The notes beneath the pieces are model-generated. The model did no database searches, was not told where the DNA came from, and saw nothing but the letters and a program-made list of their open reading frames with translations. This document shows positions 37,814-48,360 of a stretch of 64,000 nt of DNA, piece after piece (within the stretch, counting starts at the first letter, position 1; every line of letters starts with the position of its first letter). The position numbers and the translations under genes were made by a program. The stretch covers positions 1 through 64,000 of the forward strand of contig CAKQDH010000006.1 in assembly GCA_934229385.1 (NCBI GenBank), read 5' to 3'. Source of the DNA: an uncultured Oenococcus sp. (GTDB lineage: Bacteria; Bacillota; Bacilli; Lactobacillales; Lactobacillaceae).

Positions 37814-39720
37814 AATTTTTTATTTGTTCATTTTTGTCTAAAATTTCTTTGCTTTTATTCCATCGTCCCTTATAGAATAATTTAATGGATAAAACATAAG
37901 TTTGCAATCAATTTTTATGATTATTTATATTTTTTTATATTTTATGATCCCTTTTTAGTTTTGGTAATTAATTAGTGAGAAGCTAGTTAAATTGTTGAAA
38001 CATTCTTTTTTGTTTTAATTAATTAAAAATATTAATTTAAAAAAGATAAAGATGATGGAATTTAAGAAAACTAACCCGTTTTTTTAATTAAATTTATAAA
38101 TTAATTTTAGTAATTTAAATGATATTTACAGTTATACTGTTTAATAAACTAAGTTTTTTGGTTTTTCATTCTTAAAATTATTGTCAGAGACTCGAATTAA
38201 CATTCCGCTTATGATTTAAATTACATTTATTAGTAAATTAAATTTTATATGTAAAGTGGGTAATAATTAATTATGGATTTTTTTGTGTTACATACAATTT
38301 TTAAAAAGATTGATTTAGATTATATGTTGAACTAAAAAATTATTTTTCCCTAACGGTCTAAAAAATTTAATTTAATTTATTAAGAAATATATTGAAAAAC
38401 CAAAAATATAAGAAATAGTATTTAGAGACTTTAAATCTTGCTTATAAGTTTTTCGTTATAAATTAATTAAAATATTAAAAGTAGTGAATTTATCATTATA
38501 ATCTAAAATTAAATATTCTGATTAATTTGTTAAATAATAATAAATACTTTATCAAGCCCATATCAAATTATATCAGGGCTTTTAGGAAAAATATTTTAAG
38601 ATGTTTGAACGTAAAGATTTCTACAAGATAAATTCCTGTAAATGAATATTTTAGTGAACATAAAGGTTCAGATTTCTTCTTTTTAAATTTGATTAAATCA
38701 AGTTGTTTCTTCTTTTCTAAATTAATTTAAAGTTTATAAAAACCTTGTAAAATTAAGAATAAAAAATTATTAACCTGAGATTAGGTAGATTATGTAAAAA
38801 ATAACTATTAATTTAACCTTAAAATATAATTAATTGTTATAAAAAAACTAAAAGATAAAGTTATATGGAAAATAATTGTTTAACCCAAATTAATATTAAA
38901 ATTAGTTGAAAACGAACTAATTAGATAACTTAAATATAAATAAAAGTAATTATAATTAAGTAGTTAGTTATTATGAACAAGAAGTTTATCATCCATTTTG
39001 TAATAAACATACTAAATTTTAATCTATTTTTAAATATATGATTATTTCTAGATAATTATTGCTTTGAAAAATTGAATTTGTTATTTAATATGATACTAAT
39101 TTATATAATACTAATTTAAGTTTTAGTTTTTACATTATAAGTGATTATATAAATTAACGGTTTGATTTAAATAAAGGAATGCTTTCCTCATAAAATAGTG
39201 TAAAAAGATAAGATGTAAATTAATTTCAATTAGTGTAATGATATATTTTTATTAGTCCTTAGTTAATAGCTTAAATTTATACTTAAAATATTTAACTTCA
39301 AATCGTTCCAAGAGCTATTTAGTCTAAGGTGTTAAAGAGTTGTATTAAGTATTTTAATTTTTAGTCAGATAAAATTTTTTAGTAAGGATTTAATTTTCTA
39401 ATTTCTTTAGAATTGGTTTTTTATTAATAAGAGAAAAAGAAATTAACTGAATTTTATTAAAATAAACTAGAGCACCAAATCATAACTAATGAAGTGAAGA
39501 TTATATTAGTAATAAAGTTATAGTTCTAATAAATATTAAACTTTACTTTATTTTATGTATTATTGGTTATTCGCTAATAAACTGCTTATTATTAAAAACA
39601 ACCTTAATATTTAATTAAAAAAATCAAAATTTCGGTTATTTTTATTTTATTTATAATTTTAAATATCTATTAAAATACCTTAATTAATCAAAGAAAGATT
39701 ACATTAATTGTTATTTAAAA
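37814..39720. other. 1.9-kb AT-rich stretch without genes
   Basis: No frame of gene-like length or composition on either strand. The only structure noted is AAGCCC/GGGCTT around 38555-38582 followed by TTTT, a weak possible terminator. Composition is even more AT-rich than the other spacers. It may be decayed sequence or may hold an RNA that cannot be recognised by eye. Confidence 0.6.
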
Positions 39721-39861
39721 TTATTTATATTTTAAATCATCAGTTCGGTTAAAACGGCTAGTGATTCCGAACCTTTCCTCATTTACATATTCTTTAATTC
39801 TTTTTATTGTTTCTACAGAAGTGATTAAAACTAATGCTATTAATATAATAAAAACAATCAT
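39721..39861 (-). CDS. Small single-pass membrane protein, 46 residues
   Basis: Begins MIVFIILIALVLITSV, a clear membrane helix from the first residue, followed by a charged tail (ETIKRIKEYVNEERFGI, ending DDLKYK). GAAGG is 8 nt before the ATG. The N-out/C-in type I-less topology resembles many bacterial small membrane proteins that bind larger transporters or proteases. It is isolated, at the end of the gene-free stretch. Confidence 0.55.
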   Translation of the reverse strand: MIVFIILIALVLITSVETIKRIKEYVNEERFGITSRFNRTDDLKYK

Positions 39862-40067
39862 TTGAAATACCTTCTTTTTTTACTACCTTAAATAACGAGA
39901 GTTATTATAACATAAAAAGTAAGCGATTTCTTTTTTTATATTTAATATATTTTGATTGCTTAAAAATTAAAAAAACGTATTTAATTGTAATTGATCTGAA
40001 AAATATTTAAATTTACAAATAAAAATATATTTTTTTACCTTATGAAATGAGTTTTTTTGTTTTTATT

Positions 40068-41123
40068 TTAGTTGTTATCGTGTTCTTTTTGTTTTTTAAT
40101 GTCATCGTCATGACGGAATATTGAGGAATTACCTAGACCAAATATTTTATTACTAAAAGTATTTGGCTCTAATTGATTATAATTTTCTCGCATCATTTCC
40201 ATGTGAGCGTCTATCGTATCAAGATAATGCAATAAAATAGCTTCAGGAATTTGTGGTTTAATAGCTGCTCCCCATTCTATAAGCCCATGATGTGATAATA
40301 TCATGTGTCTTAATAAGATTATTTTTTGATTTGCTAAAAGTTCTTTATAATTAAGTTTAAAAATTTTTATAGCTTTGCTAGTTATAAGACCATCTGCAAT
40401 AGCTACATGCTCTAACAATCTTCCAGGTTTGCTTTCTTCATGATCGAAACTATTTGTATAAGAATAAGCTTTCCCAATATCATGCAAAAGAATTCCGGCA
40501 TACAAAAGACTTTGATTAATTTCTTTTTTATAAATGGTTTTTTGCAAAATGCCCTCTGCTTCAGAAGCCATAGAAATAGTGTGCGTGAGTAATCCGCCCA
40601 AAAAAGCATGATGCATACTTAAAGCAGCAGGTGTTAAGTATAGATTGTCATTAGGCTTTAAATCTGAATTAACTTGTTTGTAAATATTTTCAACGAGTTT
40701 TTTATAATCGGGATCGATTATTTTTTCTGTAAAATATTTTAGCTTTTTGGACAATTTTTTTATATCCCAATATGAAGAGGGTAGAAAATTTATTTTATTT
40801 TTATCTTTTTTTTCGTCTATTTGAAAAAGGTTATCAGAATTTTTTTTGTTGTCTAAAGATATTTGAGGCTCATTTTTGTAGTGATTTAGCTGCCCAATAA
40901 AATGAATTACATGATTGTTACATTTATTTAAAATATTTTGAGCTTGTTTTTCTTTTAATTTCCAGATCTTGACCATTACCTGTTTATTTTTAGTTTGTAA
41001 AACTCCTTCAATATAATGATCTATTTTATTTTTATTATCACGGATATTACCCTTTTGAAACAGAGCATAACCTTCTGTTTTTTCCCCATCTTTTACGTCA
41101 TAAAATGCCATTTTAGTCACCAT
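40068..41123 (-). CDS. yhaM: 3'-5' exoribonuclease YhaM
   Basis: RNA (and DNA) 3'-5' exonuclease with an N-terminal OB-fold and a C-terminal HD domain. The HD metal motif is in LLHDIGKAYSY (about 212-222); HHAFLGGLLTHT before it and RHMILSHHG after it supply further metal ligands. 351 residues against about 314 in Bacillus: the extra length is a Lys/Asp/Asn-rich linker (about 98-115) and a charged tail. ATG start; an in-frame Met at codon 5 (MAFYDVKDG) is a likely alternative. Confidence 0.9.
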   Translation of the reverse strand: MVTKMAFYDVKDGEKTEGYALFQKGNIRDNKNKIDHYIEGVLQTKNKQVMVKIWKLKEKQAQNILNKCNNHVIHFIGQLNHYKNEPQISLDNKKNSDNLFQIDEKKDKNKINFLPSSYWDIKKLSKKLKYFTEKIIDPDYKKLVENIYKQVNSDLKPNDNLYLTPAALSMHHAFLGGLLTHTISMASEAEGILQKTIYKKEINQSLLYAGILLHDIGKAYSYTNSFDHEESKPGRLLEHVAIADGLITSKAIKIFKLNYKELLANQKIILLRHMILSHHGLIEWGAAIKPQIPEAILLHYLDTIDAHMEMMRENYNQLEPNTFSNKIFGLGNSSIFRHDDDIKKQKEHDNN

Positions 41124-41428
41124 TTTGTATATTTTTAGTTTGATTATTAAACTATAATTAAGATTAAAAATTATTCAATTTTGGGTTAATTATTTAGCTC
41201 TTTTGAATTTTTTGATATAAAAATATTTTAAAGCATCTTAATTATAATAAGTATTTTTGTTAATTATCTAAATTACCTGATTTATTTTTTTATAATTTAA
41301 AATAAAGGATATAATTATAAAATATTGTATAATATCCTATAATTTAAATTAATGATGGTTTATTAATGCTTTTATTAATATTAAAATACTATAATTATCA
41401 TTTATTATTAAATTAATAAGGATAAAAT

Positions 41429-41959
41429 ATGCGAAATTCTCAAATTTACCAAAATAATCATAAACAAAAAAATCAGGTAAATGATCTTAAAACCAAAAGG
41501 AAAGATTATCATAATTTTTTAGGATTATTTCTGGTCACACTTTTAATATATATTATAGATTTTTTAGCTATTATTTCATCTATAAGAAATAATAGCGATA
41601 GTCTTTTATACACAATTATTTTTGCTGTTATAGGAGTTATCGCTACTATTCTTTTCATTTGGTCTTTAGTTACAATTATTAAGATTAGAATGAATTATAA
41701 AAAGCAAATAGGAACGAATAGAATTTTTAAAAATCAAAGGCGCTATTTACAACTAAAAAATAATGGTCATCCAAATAATTTTAACCAACAAAATAATCAA
41801 GAAAATAAAAATAAACAGGATGATTTACAATCGCCTCCTTCTAATAATTTTAAATTTTATTCTCAAAAGGCTAATTCTAAAAATCAAATGACTAAAAAAC
41901 AAAGGGAAGATTATCTTAAAAAACAACGAAGTTTTTCACAAAATCATAAAAAAAGATAA
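41429..41959 (+). CDS. Hypothetical membrane protein with two helices, 176 residues
   Basis: Not recognised. After a ~30-residue polar N-terminus come two hydrophobic helices (about 31-50 and 60-85) and a long, Asn/Gln/Lys-rich cytosolic tail ending QKKR-like residues. AAGGATAAAAT gives a good ribosome site. It lies 210 bp upstream of wzz on the same strand and could be linked to surface polysaccharide production, but only position suggests this. Confidence 0.6.
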   Translation: MRNSQIYQNNHKQKNQVNDLKTKRKDYHNFLGLFLVTLLIYIIDFLAIISSIRNNSDSLLYTIIFAVIGVIATILFIWSLVTIIKIRMNYKKQIGTNRIFKNQRRYLQLKNNGHPNNFNQQNNQENKNKQDDLQSPPSNNFKFYSQKANSKNQMTKKQREDYLKKQRSFSQNHKKR

Positions 41960-42172
41960 TCTATTTTTTATGATCTTATATGTTTATAATAGGTGGATTA
42001 TAATTCCAAACTTAGCTAATTTTGATTTTGTTAAAAAATGTTTTTAAATATAGTAAAATAAAATAAGTTTAAGAAATAAACTAGTATTTGAAATGTAAAA
42101 CTATTTTTTATTATAAAGGTTAAAAAGTTACGTATAAGTTTTAACTTGTTAAGGTAAATTAGAGGTAAACAG

Positions 42173-42865
42173 ATGGATGATTTAATTGATTTAAAAACTA
42201 TATTTTCGGCAATTACAAAACATATAATAATAATTATTTTATGTACTATTATTGGCGGGTTGTTAGGCTATGCATATTATTCTCAAACGGCTACACCACA
42301 ATATCATTCTTCGTCTGATTTGTTAGTGAGTCATAAAAAATATAGCGCTATGAATGAATATAATCAAAGGCAAGATGATTTGCAGATGATTTCTACTTAT
42401 AGAGAAATGATAAGAAAACCGATCGTTTTGCAGCCAAGTTTAAATAAATTACAGCAAAATTATAACTATAAGGGCAATTTAAATAAATTAACAAGTTCTA
42501 TTAAGGTTTCTCGGCAATCTTCTAAATCGCAAATTATGACTGTTAATGCAACAGCTTCTAAACCTTCTACTGCAATGCACTTGGTTAATACTGTTAGTAA
42601 TACTTTTGTTAAAAAAGTTAGACCTACAATGAAAGTTAATAATGTTACCGTTTTGTCTAAGGGCACAACTGTTAATAATCCAAACCTCCCTAGCAAGAGT
42701 AAATACATAATCATTGGTTTAATCATTGGTCTTGTAATTAGTGCTCTCTTTTTTATATTTCTAAATATTTACCGCTTTCTTTATAATAATAAGTTTACAA
42801 ATGAAGAAGATCTTAAGTCTCATACTAAATTAACAAATTTGGGAATCATTTATAAAAATAAATAA
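42173..42865 (+). CDS. wzz: Polysaccharide chain-length regulator (Wzz/CpsC/EpsA family)
   Basis: Membrane adaptor that sets exopolysaccharide chain length and activates the tyrosine kinase. Two membrane helices (about 18-36 and 178-200) flank an extracellular region, with a short C-terminal cytosolic tail (EEDLKSHTKLTNLG) that in this family contacts the kinase. N-terminal DLKTIFSAITKH is typical. 230 residues. Followed 39 bp later by wzd. First of two plus-strand EPS genes. Confidence 0.85.
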   Translation: MDDLIDLKTIFSAITKHIIIIILCTIIGGLLGYAYYSQTATPQYHSSSDLLVSHKKYSAMNEYNQRQDDLQMISTYREMIRKPIVLQPSLNKLQQNYNYKGNLNKLTSSIKVSRQSSKSQIMTVNATASKPSTAMHLVNTVSNTFVKKVRPTMKVNNVTVLSKGTTVNNPNLPSKSKYIIIGLIIGLVISALFFIFLNIYRFLYNNKFTNEEDLKSHTKLTNLGIIYKNK

Positions 42866-42904
42866 AAAATAAATGTTAAAAGATAGGAAGTTAGATTATA
42901 TAAA

Positions 42905-43564
42905 ATGAAAATGTTTAAGAGCAAAAAAAATCAGAATTTAGATATATCCTTTTTAAATAAAGGCGATATAAATTATAAGCAATTTAACTCTATTAGGACT
43001 AGCCTTAATTTTTTAAATACAGATAAGAGATATAAAAAAAAATATAGTAATTTATCTATAACATCATCGATAGACGGTGAGGGAAAATCGTTTATTTCTA
43101 TTAACTTGGCTTTATCATTTGCTCGTCAAAAAAAGAGAGTTTTACTTGTAGATTCTGACCTAAAAAAGTTTACCTTAAGTAAAAAATTTAAATTATCTAC
43201 TGTTAAAGGTCTTAGTGATTATTTAATTAATAATGCCTTAAATATTGATAATGAAGTTCATGAAACAAAGTTTAAAAATTTATTTTTGCTCTCTGCAGGT
43301 ACAAAAGCTAAAGATGCTTTTGAATTATTGGGCTTTAAAAACATAACTACTCTTGTTGATGACCTTAGTAAAAATTTTGATATAGTAATATATGATACGC
43401 CTTCTATACTTTCTGTCTCTAATGCTAGGATAATTCCTGCCATAGTACCAAGTATATTAGTAATTAGAGCTAATTACGTTCAAAAAAACCAAACTAAACA
43501 ATCGATTGGGCTTTTAAATGAGGTACATAGCAATTTAATAGGAACAATTTTTAATGATTTTTAA
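42905..43564 (+). CDS. wzd: Tyrosine-kinase-like ATPase (Wzd/CpsD/EpsB family)
   Basis: Cytosolic BY-kinase that regulates exopolysaccharide assembly with Wzz. Walker A IDGEGKS (residues 56-62), A' motif VLLVDSDLKK and Walker B VIYDTPSILS are present. The usual Tyr-rich tail, the site of autophosphorylation, is missing: the protein stops at IGTIFNDF with no tyrosine near the end. 219 residues is about 10-30 shorter than relatives. The matching phosphatase gene (wzb) is not in the window. Its stop lies 29 bp from the convergent polymerase gene. Confidence 0.85.
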   Translation: MKMFKSKKNQNLDISFLNKGDINYKQFNSIRTSLNFLNTDKRYKKKYSNLSITSSIDGEGKSFISINLALSFARQKKRVLLVDSDLKKFTLSKKFKLSTVKGLSDYLINNALNIDNEVHETKFKNLFLLSAGTKAKDAFELLGFKNITTLVDDLSKNFDIVIYDTPSILSVSNARIIPAIVPSILVIRANYVQKNQTKQSIGLLNEVHSNLIGTIFNDF

Positions 43565-43593
43565 TTTTTTTTAATAATTTGAACGAAAATAAT

Positions 43594-44748
43594 TTATTTT
43601 TTTTTGTTTATTAAATTAGCTGTATCTTTAGTTGGGCTTTTTGCTAAGATTAAAGCCAATACGAAGAACATATCAAAATGTTGCAAAGCAACTTCTGTAA
43701 AACCTAATGCAAAGAAAGAAAAAATTAAAATAGCTGCTTTCCAGGTTATTTTTCTAGAATAATGATTTAACCAAGCCGTAAATACGGTTATCATTTCGAT
43801 TGTAAAAACGATTCCCTTAGCAATTAATGCTTCTAAATAATAATTGTCAATTATTGAATGACGATTTAATTGTTCGTTTGCAAGTAGATGAATGCCTCCT
43901 TCATGATAATATTGAACATAAAGTTTTAATCTATTAGCTAATAAGGAATCTAAATTTTTGTTATAGGGAGCAAATAAAACATATAATGAAAGAATTAAAA
44001 ATAAAATAGGCATTAAAGTGACTATTTTGCCAAGAAAATTTGGTAAGATTTTATCTGCTATATTACCTAATAAAAAGAGAAGAATTAAAACAAATAATAT
44101 GATGATGTAAGAAGTTCTCGATTTAGTTTGAGTATAAATAAGCCAGGTAATTAAAGCTAAAAATAAATAAAATATTCGATGATTAGAACTATTTAAAATG
44201 CCTAATAAGCCGTATATAATTGAAAGATACTGCATCATAGCTTCATTTGGGAAGAAAAAACCAATAGATTTCCTTGCTACATGTATCCCATTTCGAGCTG
44301 TAATGGCATCATTATTATTAAAATTAAAAGTATAGTAAGCCAAAATAATTAAAATAAATAGGATTAGACTAATAAATGTAAAAGTTTTTAAAATTTTATT
44401 ATAATCAATGTCTTTCTCTGCATTTATTATAGCAATGAAAACAATCGTCATTGTAATAGAAATCATCTCAGGAGCTTTATTTATAAGTAAAATTAAAATA
44501 GATATTAAAATACAAGATAGATAAAAAAGATTAATGCCCTTATTCAGAATATAAATAAAGTAGACAAAAAGAAAAGCCAAAGCCTCTATACCATTAGTTA
44601 TGTTGCTTGGTAAAAAAGAAAATCCCAAATTTTTGATAATGGTGGTTATAGCTATAATAACAGCTAAAAAATTTAAATCATTTGTTAAAGAATTATTAAA
44701 ATAATTACTATATTTATGATTACTTCCTAGGGCTTTCTTTTTTATCAT
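43594..44748 (-). CDS. Wzy-like polysaccharide polymerase, copy 1
   Basis: About ten membrane helices with a large extracellular loop, the shape of O-antigen/EPS polymerases that join repeat units outside the membrane. The segment NHRIFYLFLALITWLIYTQ followed by TKSRTSY is nearly identical to that in the gene at 45.2 kb, so the two are paralogues. 384 residues. No catalytic motif can be named; the Wzy family is too variable. Confidence 0.7.
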   Translation of the reverse strand: MIKKKALGSNHKYSNYFNNSLTNDLNFLAVIIAITTIIKNLGFSFLPSNITNGIEALAFLFVYFIYILNKGINLFYLSCILISILILLINKAPEMISITMTIVFIAIINAEKDIDYNKILKTFTFISLILFILIILAYYTFNFNNNDAITARNGIHVARKSIGFFFPNEAMMQYLSIIYGLLGILNSSNHRIFYLFLALITWLIYTQTKSRTSYIIILFVLILLFLLGNIADKILPNFLGKIVTLMPILFLILSLYVLFAPYNKNLDSLLANRLKLYVQYYHEGGIHLLANEQLNRHSIIDNYYLEALIAKGIVFTIEMITVFTAWLNHYSRKITWKAAILIFSFFALGFTEVALQHFDMFFVLALILAKSPTKDTANLINKKK

Positions 44749-45150
44749 ATTTTTGATTATAAGACTATTTTATTTTTAAGAAAACTTTATTAAATTAATT
44801 ACTAGTTGTGTTTTCTTGAGAAAAATGTTAGAAAAAAATAATTTTAATTTGAGGTAACGCTTTTTTGTAAGCTTTTAAGGAGTTTTGTAATAATTAAGTA
44901 ATAAATTAATTTTTAAAATTTTTATAGTCAATAAGCTAGGTTTTTAAACATAAAGTTAATAAAAATAAGTATTTTTTATATTTTTAAAATAGCTTTTTAT
45001 TTTGTTAAAAGGAATCTAAATAAATACATATATTTTAGATATTTTTGTAAGACAATTTTAAAATTAGCAAATTTTATACACTTTCTAAATAGATAATTAT
45101 GAAAAAAATGTATATCTGTATTTAGTATTTTTAACGCTCTTAGTCAAAAT
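44749..45150. other. Spacer between paralogous polymerase genes
   Basis: About 400 bp of AT-rich sequence. No gene, strong hairpin or IS end was seen. It presumably holds the promoter of the minus-strand copy 1 gene. Confidence 0.5.
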
Positions 45151-46281
45151 TTATTTTTTTAATAGAGAAGTTTTAGAAGCTTCATTTGCTAAAATTAATA
45201 CCATTAAGAAAAATAAATTAAAGCGCTGCAAAGAAGTTTCAGTAAAAGCTACGAAAAAGAAGGAAGCTATCAAAATTGCACCTTTATAAGTCATATTTTT
45301 AGCATAATGATTAAGCAAACTTGTAAAGATGGTTATCATTTGGATTGTAAAAACAATTCCCTTGGTAATTAAGGTTTCAATATAAGAACTATCAATTAAA
45401 GGTTTGGTTTTAAAAGAAAGGTTTCTTAAAAAATGTAGCCCCCCACCCTCTTTATAATAATGTTGATAAAAATGTATCCTATGAGAAAGGAGAGAATCTA
45501 AATTTTTATTATAAGGAGTTAGTAAAAAATATATAGAAGAAAATAATAAGATAACTGGAAGCCAGGTAATGAATTTACCCCAAAGAGTAGGTAAACGTTT
45601 ATTAGCATGTCTCCCCAAGATAAAAAATAGTCCTAACGCTGCTAAAATAACATAAAAAGAAGTTCTGGATTTAGTTTGGGTATAAATAATGCAAGTAACG
45701 AAAGCTAAAAATAAATAAAAGATTCGGTGGTTAGCGCGTTTTAAAAGAGCAATTAACCCATAAACTATCGAAAGGTAGTCTACCATTGCTATATTTGGTT
45801 GTTCAAAGCCAAGTGCTCTTCTAAAGATTTGTTCGTTATTTCGCCAACCAAGCAGATTATGATTGTTAAAATTAAAAATATAATAAGCGGCTACAATTAA
45901 GATAAATATAGCTAAAGTAGTATAAGTGAAAACTTTTAAAAGTTTCTCGTAGTTAATGTTTTTTTCTGTAAATATAATATAAATAAAAGTGATCATCATC
46001 GTAGATGAAATCATTTCAGGAGAACGATTGATTAACATGATAACTAAAGAAATGATAATAAAACCTAATCTAACCTGATTAATTTCATCAAGTCCTTGTT
46101 TTAAAATATGTAGAGCATAAACAGATAGAAAGACCAAGGCTTCTAAAAATTGGGCTATATAAGCAATGCTTTTATTTATGCCTAGATCACCAATTATAGT
46201 TATAATGCTTAAAAAAAAGGCTAAAAATAAAAGAATATTATCAAACTTTTTTTCAGTAATCACCATCCAGTTTTTTATCAT
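45151..46281 (-). CDS. Wzy-like polysaccharide polymerase, copy 2
   Basis: Paralogue of the 43.6-kb gene: same length, same helix pattern and shared blocks (ANHRIFYLFLAF, YTQTKSRTSF, RINRSPEMIS-type segment LINRSPEMISSTMM against LINKAPEMISITMT). 376 residues, about ten helices. Likely also an EPS polymerase or a repeat-unit ligase of the same family. The duplication may allow a change of linkage between repeat units. Confidence 0.7.
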   Translation of the reverse strand: MIKNWMVITEKKFDNILLFLAFFLSIITIIGDLGINKSIAYIAQFLEALVFLSVYALHILKQGLDEINQVRLGFIIISLVIMLINRSPEMISSTMMITFIYIIFTEKNINYEKLLKVFTYTTLAIFILIVAAYYIFNFNNHNLLGWRNNEQIFRRALGFEQPNIAMVDYLSIVYGLIALLKRANHRIFYLFLAFVTCIIYTQTKSRTSFYVILAALGLFFILGRHANKRLPTLWGKFITWLPVILLFSSIYFLLTPYNKNLDSLLSHRIHFYQHYYKEGGGLHFLRNLSFKTKPLIDSSYIETLITKGIVFTIQMITIFTSLLNHYAKNMTYKGAILIASFFFVAFTETSLQRFNLFFLMVLILANEASKTSLLKK

Positions 46282-46534
46282 TATTTTAATTTATTACTTT
46301 TATTATAAATTAAAAATATAAATTAAAAATAAAATTAAAATATAATATAGAATTTATAATTAGCTCTAATTCTATTTTTTATAATTTTTTAATTTTATTA
46401 TTTAAAAGGTTTTTATAAATTATAATTATTCATTTATCTTTATAGACTTAATAAATTGATGATTATTTCAATATAATCTTTTGTAATTTTCCTAAATTGG
46501 TTTTTAATAAAAATTAATTATAATTGGCTTTTTA

Positions 46535-47437
46535 TCATTTAAGTATTTTATCGGTGTTTAGGATTTTTTTTATATTTTTAGCTAAAAAAGGTTTTTTGTC
46601 TACATCAAATTTCCTAGCAAATAAAAATTTGCTTTTATTTAATTTTTTAAAATCGTTAGTATTCATATATCTAGGGTGGCCATTTTTAAAATCGTAAAAT
46701 CTTAAATTAGTCTGATATTGGTTAATATTTTTATTATGAAAAATATTTTTATAAAATTTTGAATTATACAACCAAGTTTGAATAAATATTTCATCAACAC
46801 AATAAGTATATTTAACAAAATGTATAATTTGATCATAATTTTGAACTAAATAATGAGCAAAGTTGTTAGGTATACTAAACCAAGTAGATCCGCTTTTTAT
46901 AGTTTTGTGAAGTTTTTTAGTCCGATTGATTCTAAAGAATTTCTGGATTAAACAAAAAGTCCAATCAAGCCTTTTTAAATTGTTATTCTTGCTTCCAATC
47001 CAATCTTGAAATAAATGGTATTGTTGAAACCTTAAATTAAATTTCCATTCACTTTCATTTTTAAGAAAATTATTACATTCAACAAAAATTTTATCATTAT
47101 ATTTGTTAAAAAAATTATGTAAGAAATCATTAGATTTGACGGGAAGATCAGTTCCGGAAAGTAAATGATAATAGTCATAATTATTTACGACTGCTTTTTT
47201 TAATAAATCCATCTCAGCGGTTCCGATAGCTCCTGATCCCCAGGCAACATTTCTTCTTTTTACAAAATATACTTTTGAATGTTTGCATATGTTCAAATAA
47301 GTATTAAAATTTGCAGTTTTGTCTTTTTTATCAATATGGATAAAAATATCATTTCGGGGATCATCTAATATTTGTAACAAGAATTGAACTTCTTTATGAT
47401 GTCCGGTAATTATTAATAGATAGGCATGTTTACTCAT
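46535..47437 (-). CDS. GT14-family (core-2/I-branching) glycosyltransferase
   Basis: Resembles the beta-1,6-N-acetylglucosaminyltransferase (Branch) family GT14, seen in bacterial EPS clusters. Characteristic segments: AYLLIITGHHKEVQFLLQ at the start, IFIHIDKKD, VAWGSGAIGTAEMDLL, YYHLLSGTDLPVKS and, downstream, SGSTWFSIPNNFAHYLV and VDEIFIQTWL. 300 residues, soluble. Probably adds a side-branch sugar to the repeat unit on the lipid carrier. Sugar specificity unknown. Confidence 0.85.
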   Translation of the reverse strand: MSKHAYLLIITGHHKEVQFLLQILDDPRNDIFIHIDKKDKTANFNTYLNICKHSKVYFVKRRNVAWGSGAIGTAEMDLLKKAVVNNYDYYHLLSGTDLPVKSNDFLHNFFNKYNDKIFVECNNFLKNESEWKFNLRFQQYHLFQDWIGSKNNNLKRLDWTFCLIQKFFRINRTKKLHKTIKSGSTWFSIPNNFAHYLVQNYDQIIHFVKYTYCVDEIFIQTWLYNSKFYKNIFHNKNINQYQTNLRFYDFKNGHPRYMNTNDFKKLNKSKFLFARKFDVDKKPFLAKNIKKILNTDKILK

Positions 47438-47582
47438 AGTTGTATTAATCCTAATATAATTTAATATAAAAATCTAATTGGCAATTCAAAAAACTTAATA
47501 ATTTATTTTTTATTAATTAGGATCTTTAAAAAATTTCGATAAGTTTAATAAAAAATAAATTATATCTTTGATTAACTAATTA

Positions 47583-48188
47583 TTAATTATATGGGATAGA
47601 ATCAACCCTTTTGATTCTTTCTAATGTATCTTTGGCAGGTTTTGAATTTATTTCTTTTGCTGGGATGCCTACCCAAATAGAATTACTTTCATCAATTTCT
47701 TTTACTACTAAAGCATGAGCACCTAAAGAGACGTTATGAGCGTTAATTCCCTTTCCTAAGATTGATGAATTAATCATCATTTCACAATTATCACCGATTT
47801 TTGGGATTATCCAATTTTTGTGACCAATTGTACATCCTTTTGATAAGGAAAAGTTACGTCCAACTTTAGCAAAACCGTTAATAGTTATTCCTTGAAGATG
47901 CCAAATTATTAGGCCAGGACCAAAAACATTTAAAGGTATCTCCACATTATAAAACCGACATAATATTGTATACCTTATTTTTGCCAAAACTCCTAAAATT
48001 AAGTGAAGAGGTGATCTTTTTTTAGTGTTCCAAAGCAACTCAGTTTTTCGCAAAATATGTTGAAAACGTTGAGCTGTATCTCTTATCGGTAATAAAAACT
48101 TTTGGTTTTTATTTCTGGCAACGTCATCACAAGTAACGAAATACTTATAACTTTTTTTATTAGTTATTTTTGTAGGCATATTTTTCAT
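47583..48188 (-). CDS. Hexapeptide-repeat acyltransferase (serine acetyltransferase-like)
   Basis: Left-handed beta-helix acyltransferase: GPGLIIWHLQGITINGFAKVG, NFSLSKGCTIGHKN and KGINAHNVSLGAHALVV are hexapeptide turns, with the catalytic-type His in IIWHLQG. The N-terminal ~80 residues are helical and basic. In EPS clusters such proteins usually add O-acetyl groups to sugars; a true cysteine-pathway CysE is less likely because the SAT N-terminal domain is lacking. 201 residues. Confidence 0.75.
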   Translation of the reverse strand: MKNMPTKITNKKSYKYFVTCDDVARNKNQKFLLPIRDTAQRFQHILRKTELLWNTKKRSPLHLILGVLAKIRYTILCRFYNVEIPLNVFGPGLIIWHLQGITINGFAKVGRNFSLSKGCTIGHKNWIIPKIGDNCEMMINSSILGKGINAHNVSLGAHALVVKEIDESNSIWVGIPAKEINSKPAKDTLERIKRVDSIPYN

Positions 48189-48360
48189 AAGTTTAAAATT
48201 CTTTACGAGTGTTTTTTAATAAAAATTAAGGGTTAATTTAATTATTTTAATTCCCTTGCTAATTTTAACATTTATCAATTCTAATAATTATAGAATGGTT
48301 TTTAATTATAAAATTTTGTTTTAGAAAACCAAAAAAAAAATGATTTTTAAAGTTTTAGAT

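Noticed and set aside
38555-38582. Terminator hairpin in the gene-free stretch (AAGCCC/GGGCTT)
   Set aside because: Only six paired bases with a 16-nt loop and a four-T tract; no transcript to end is evident.
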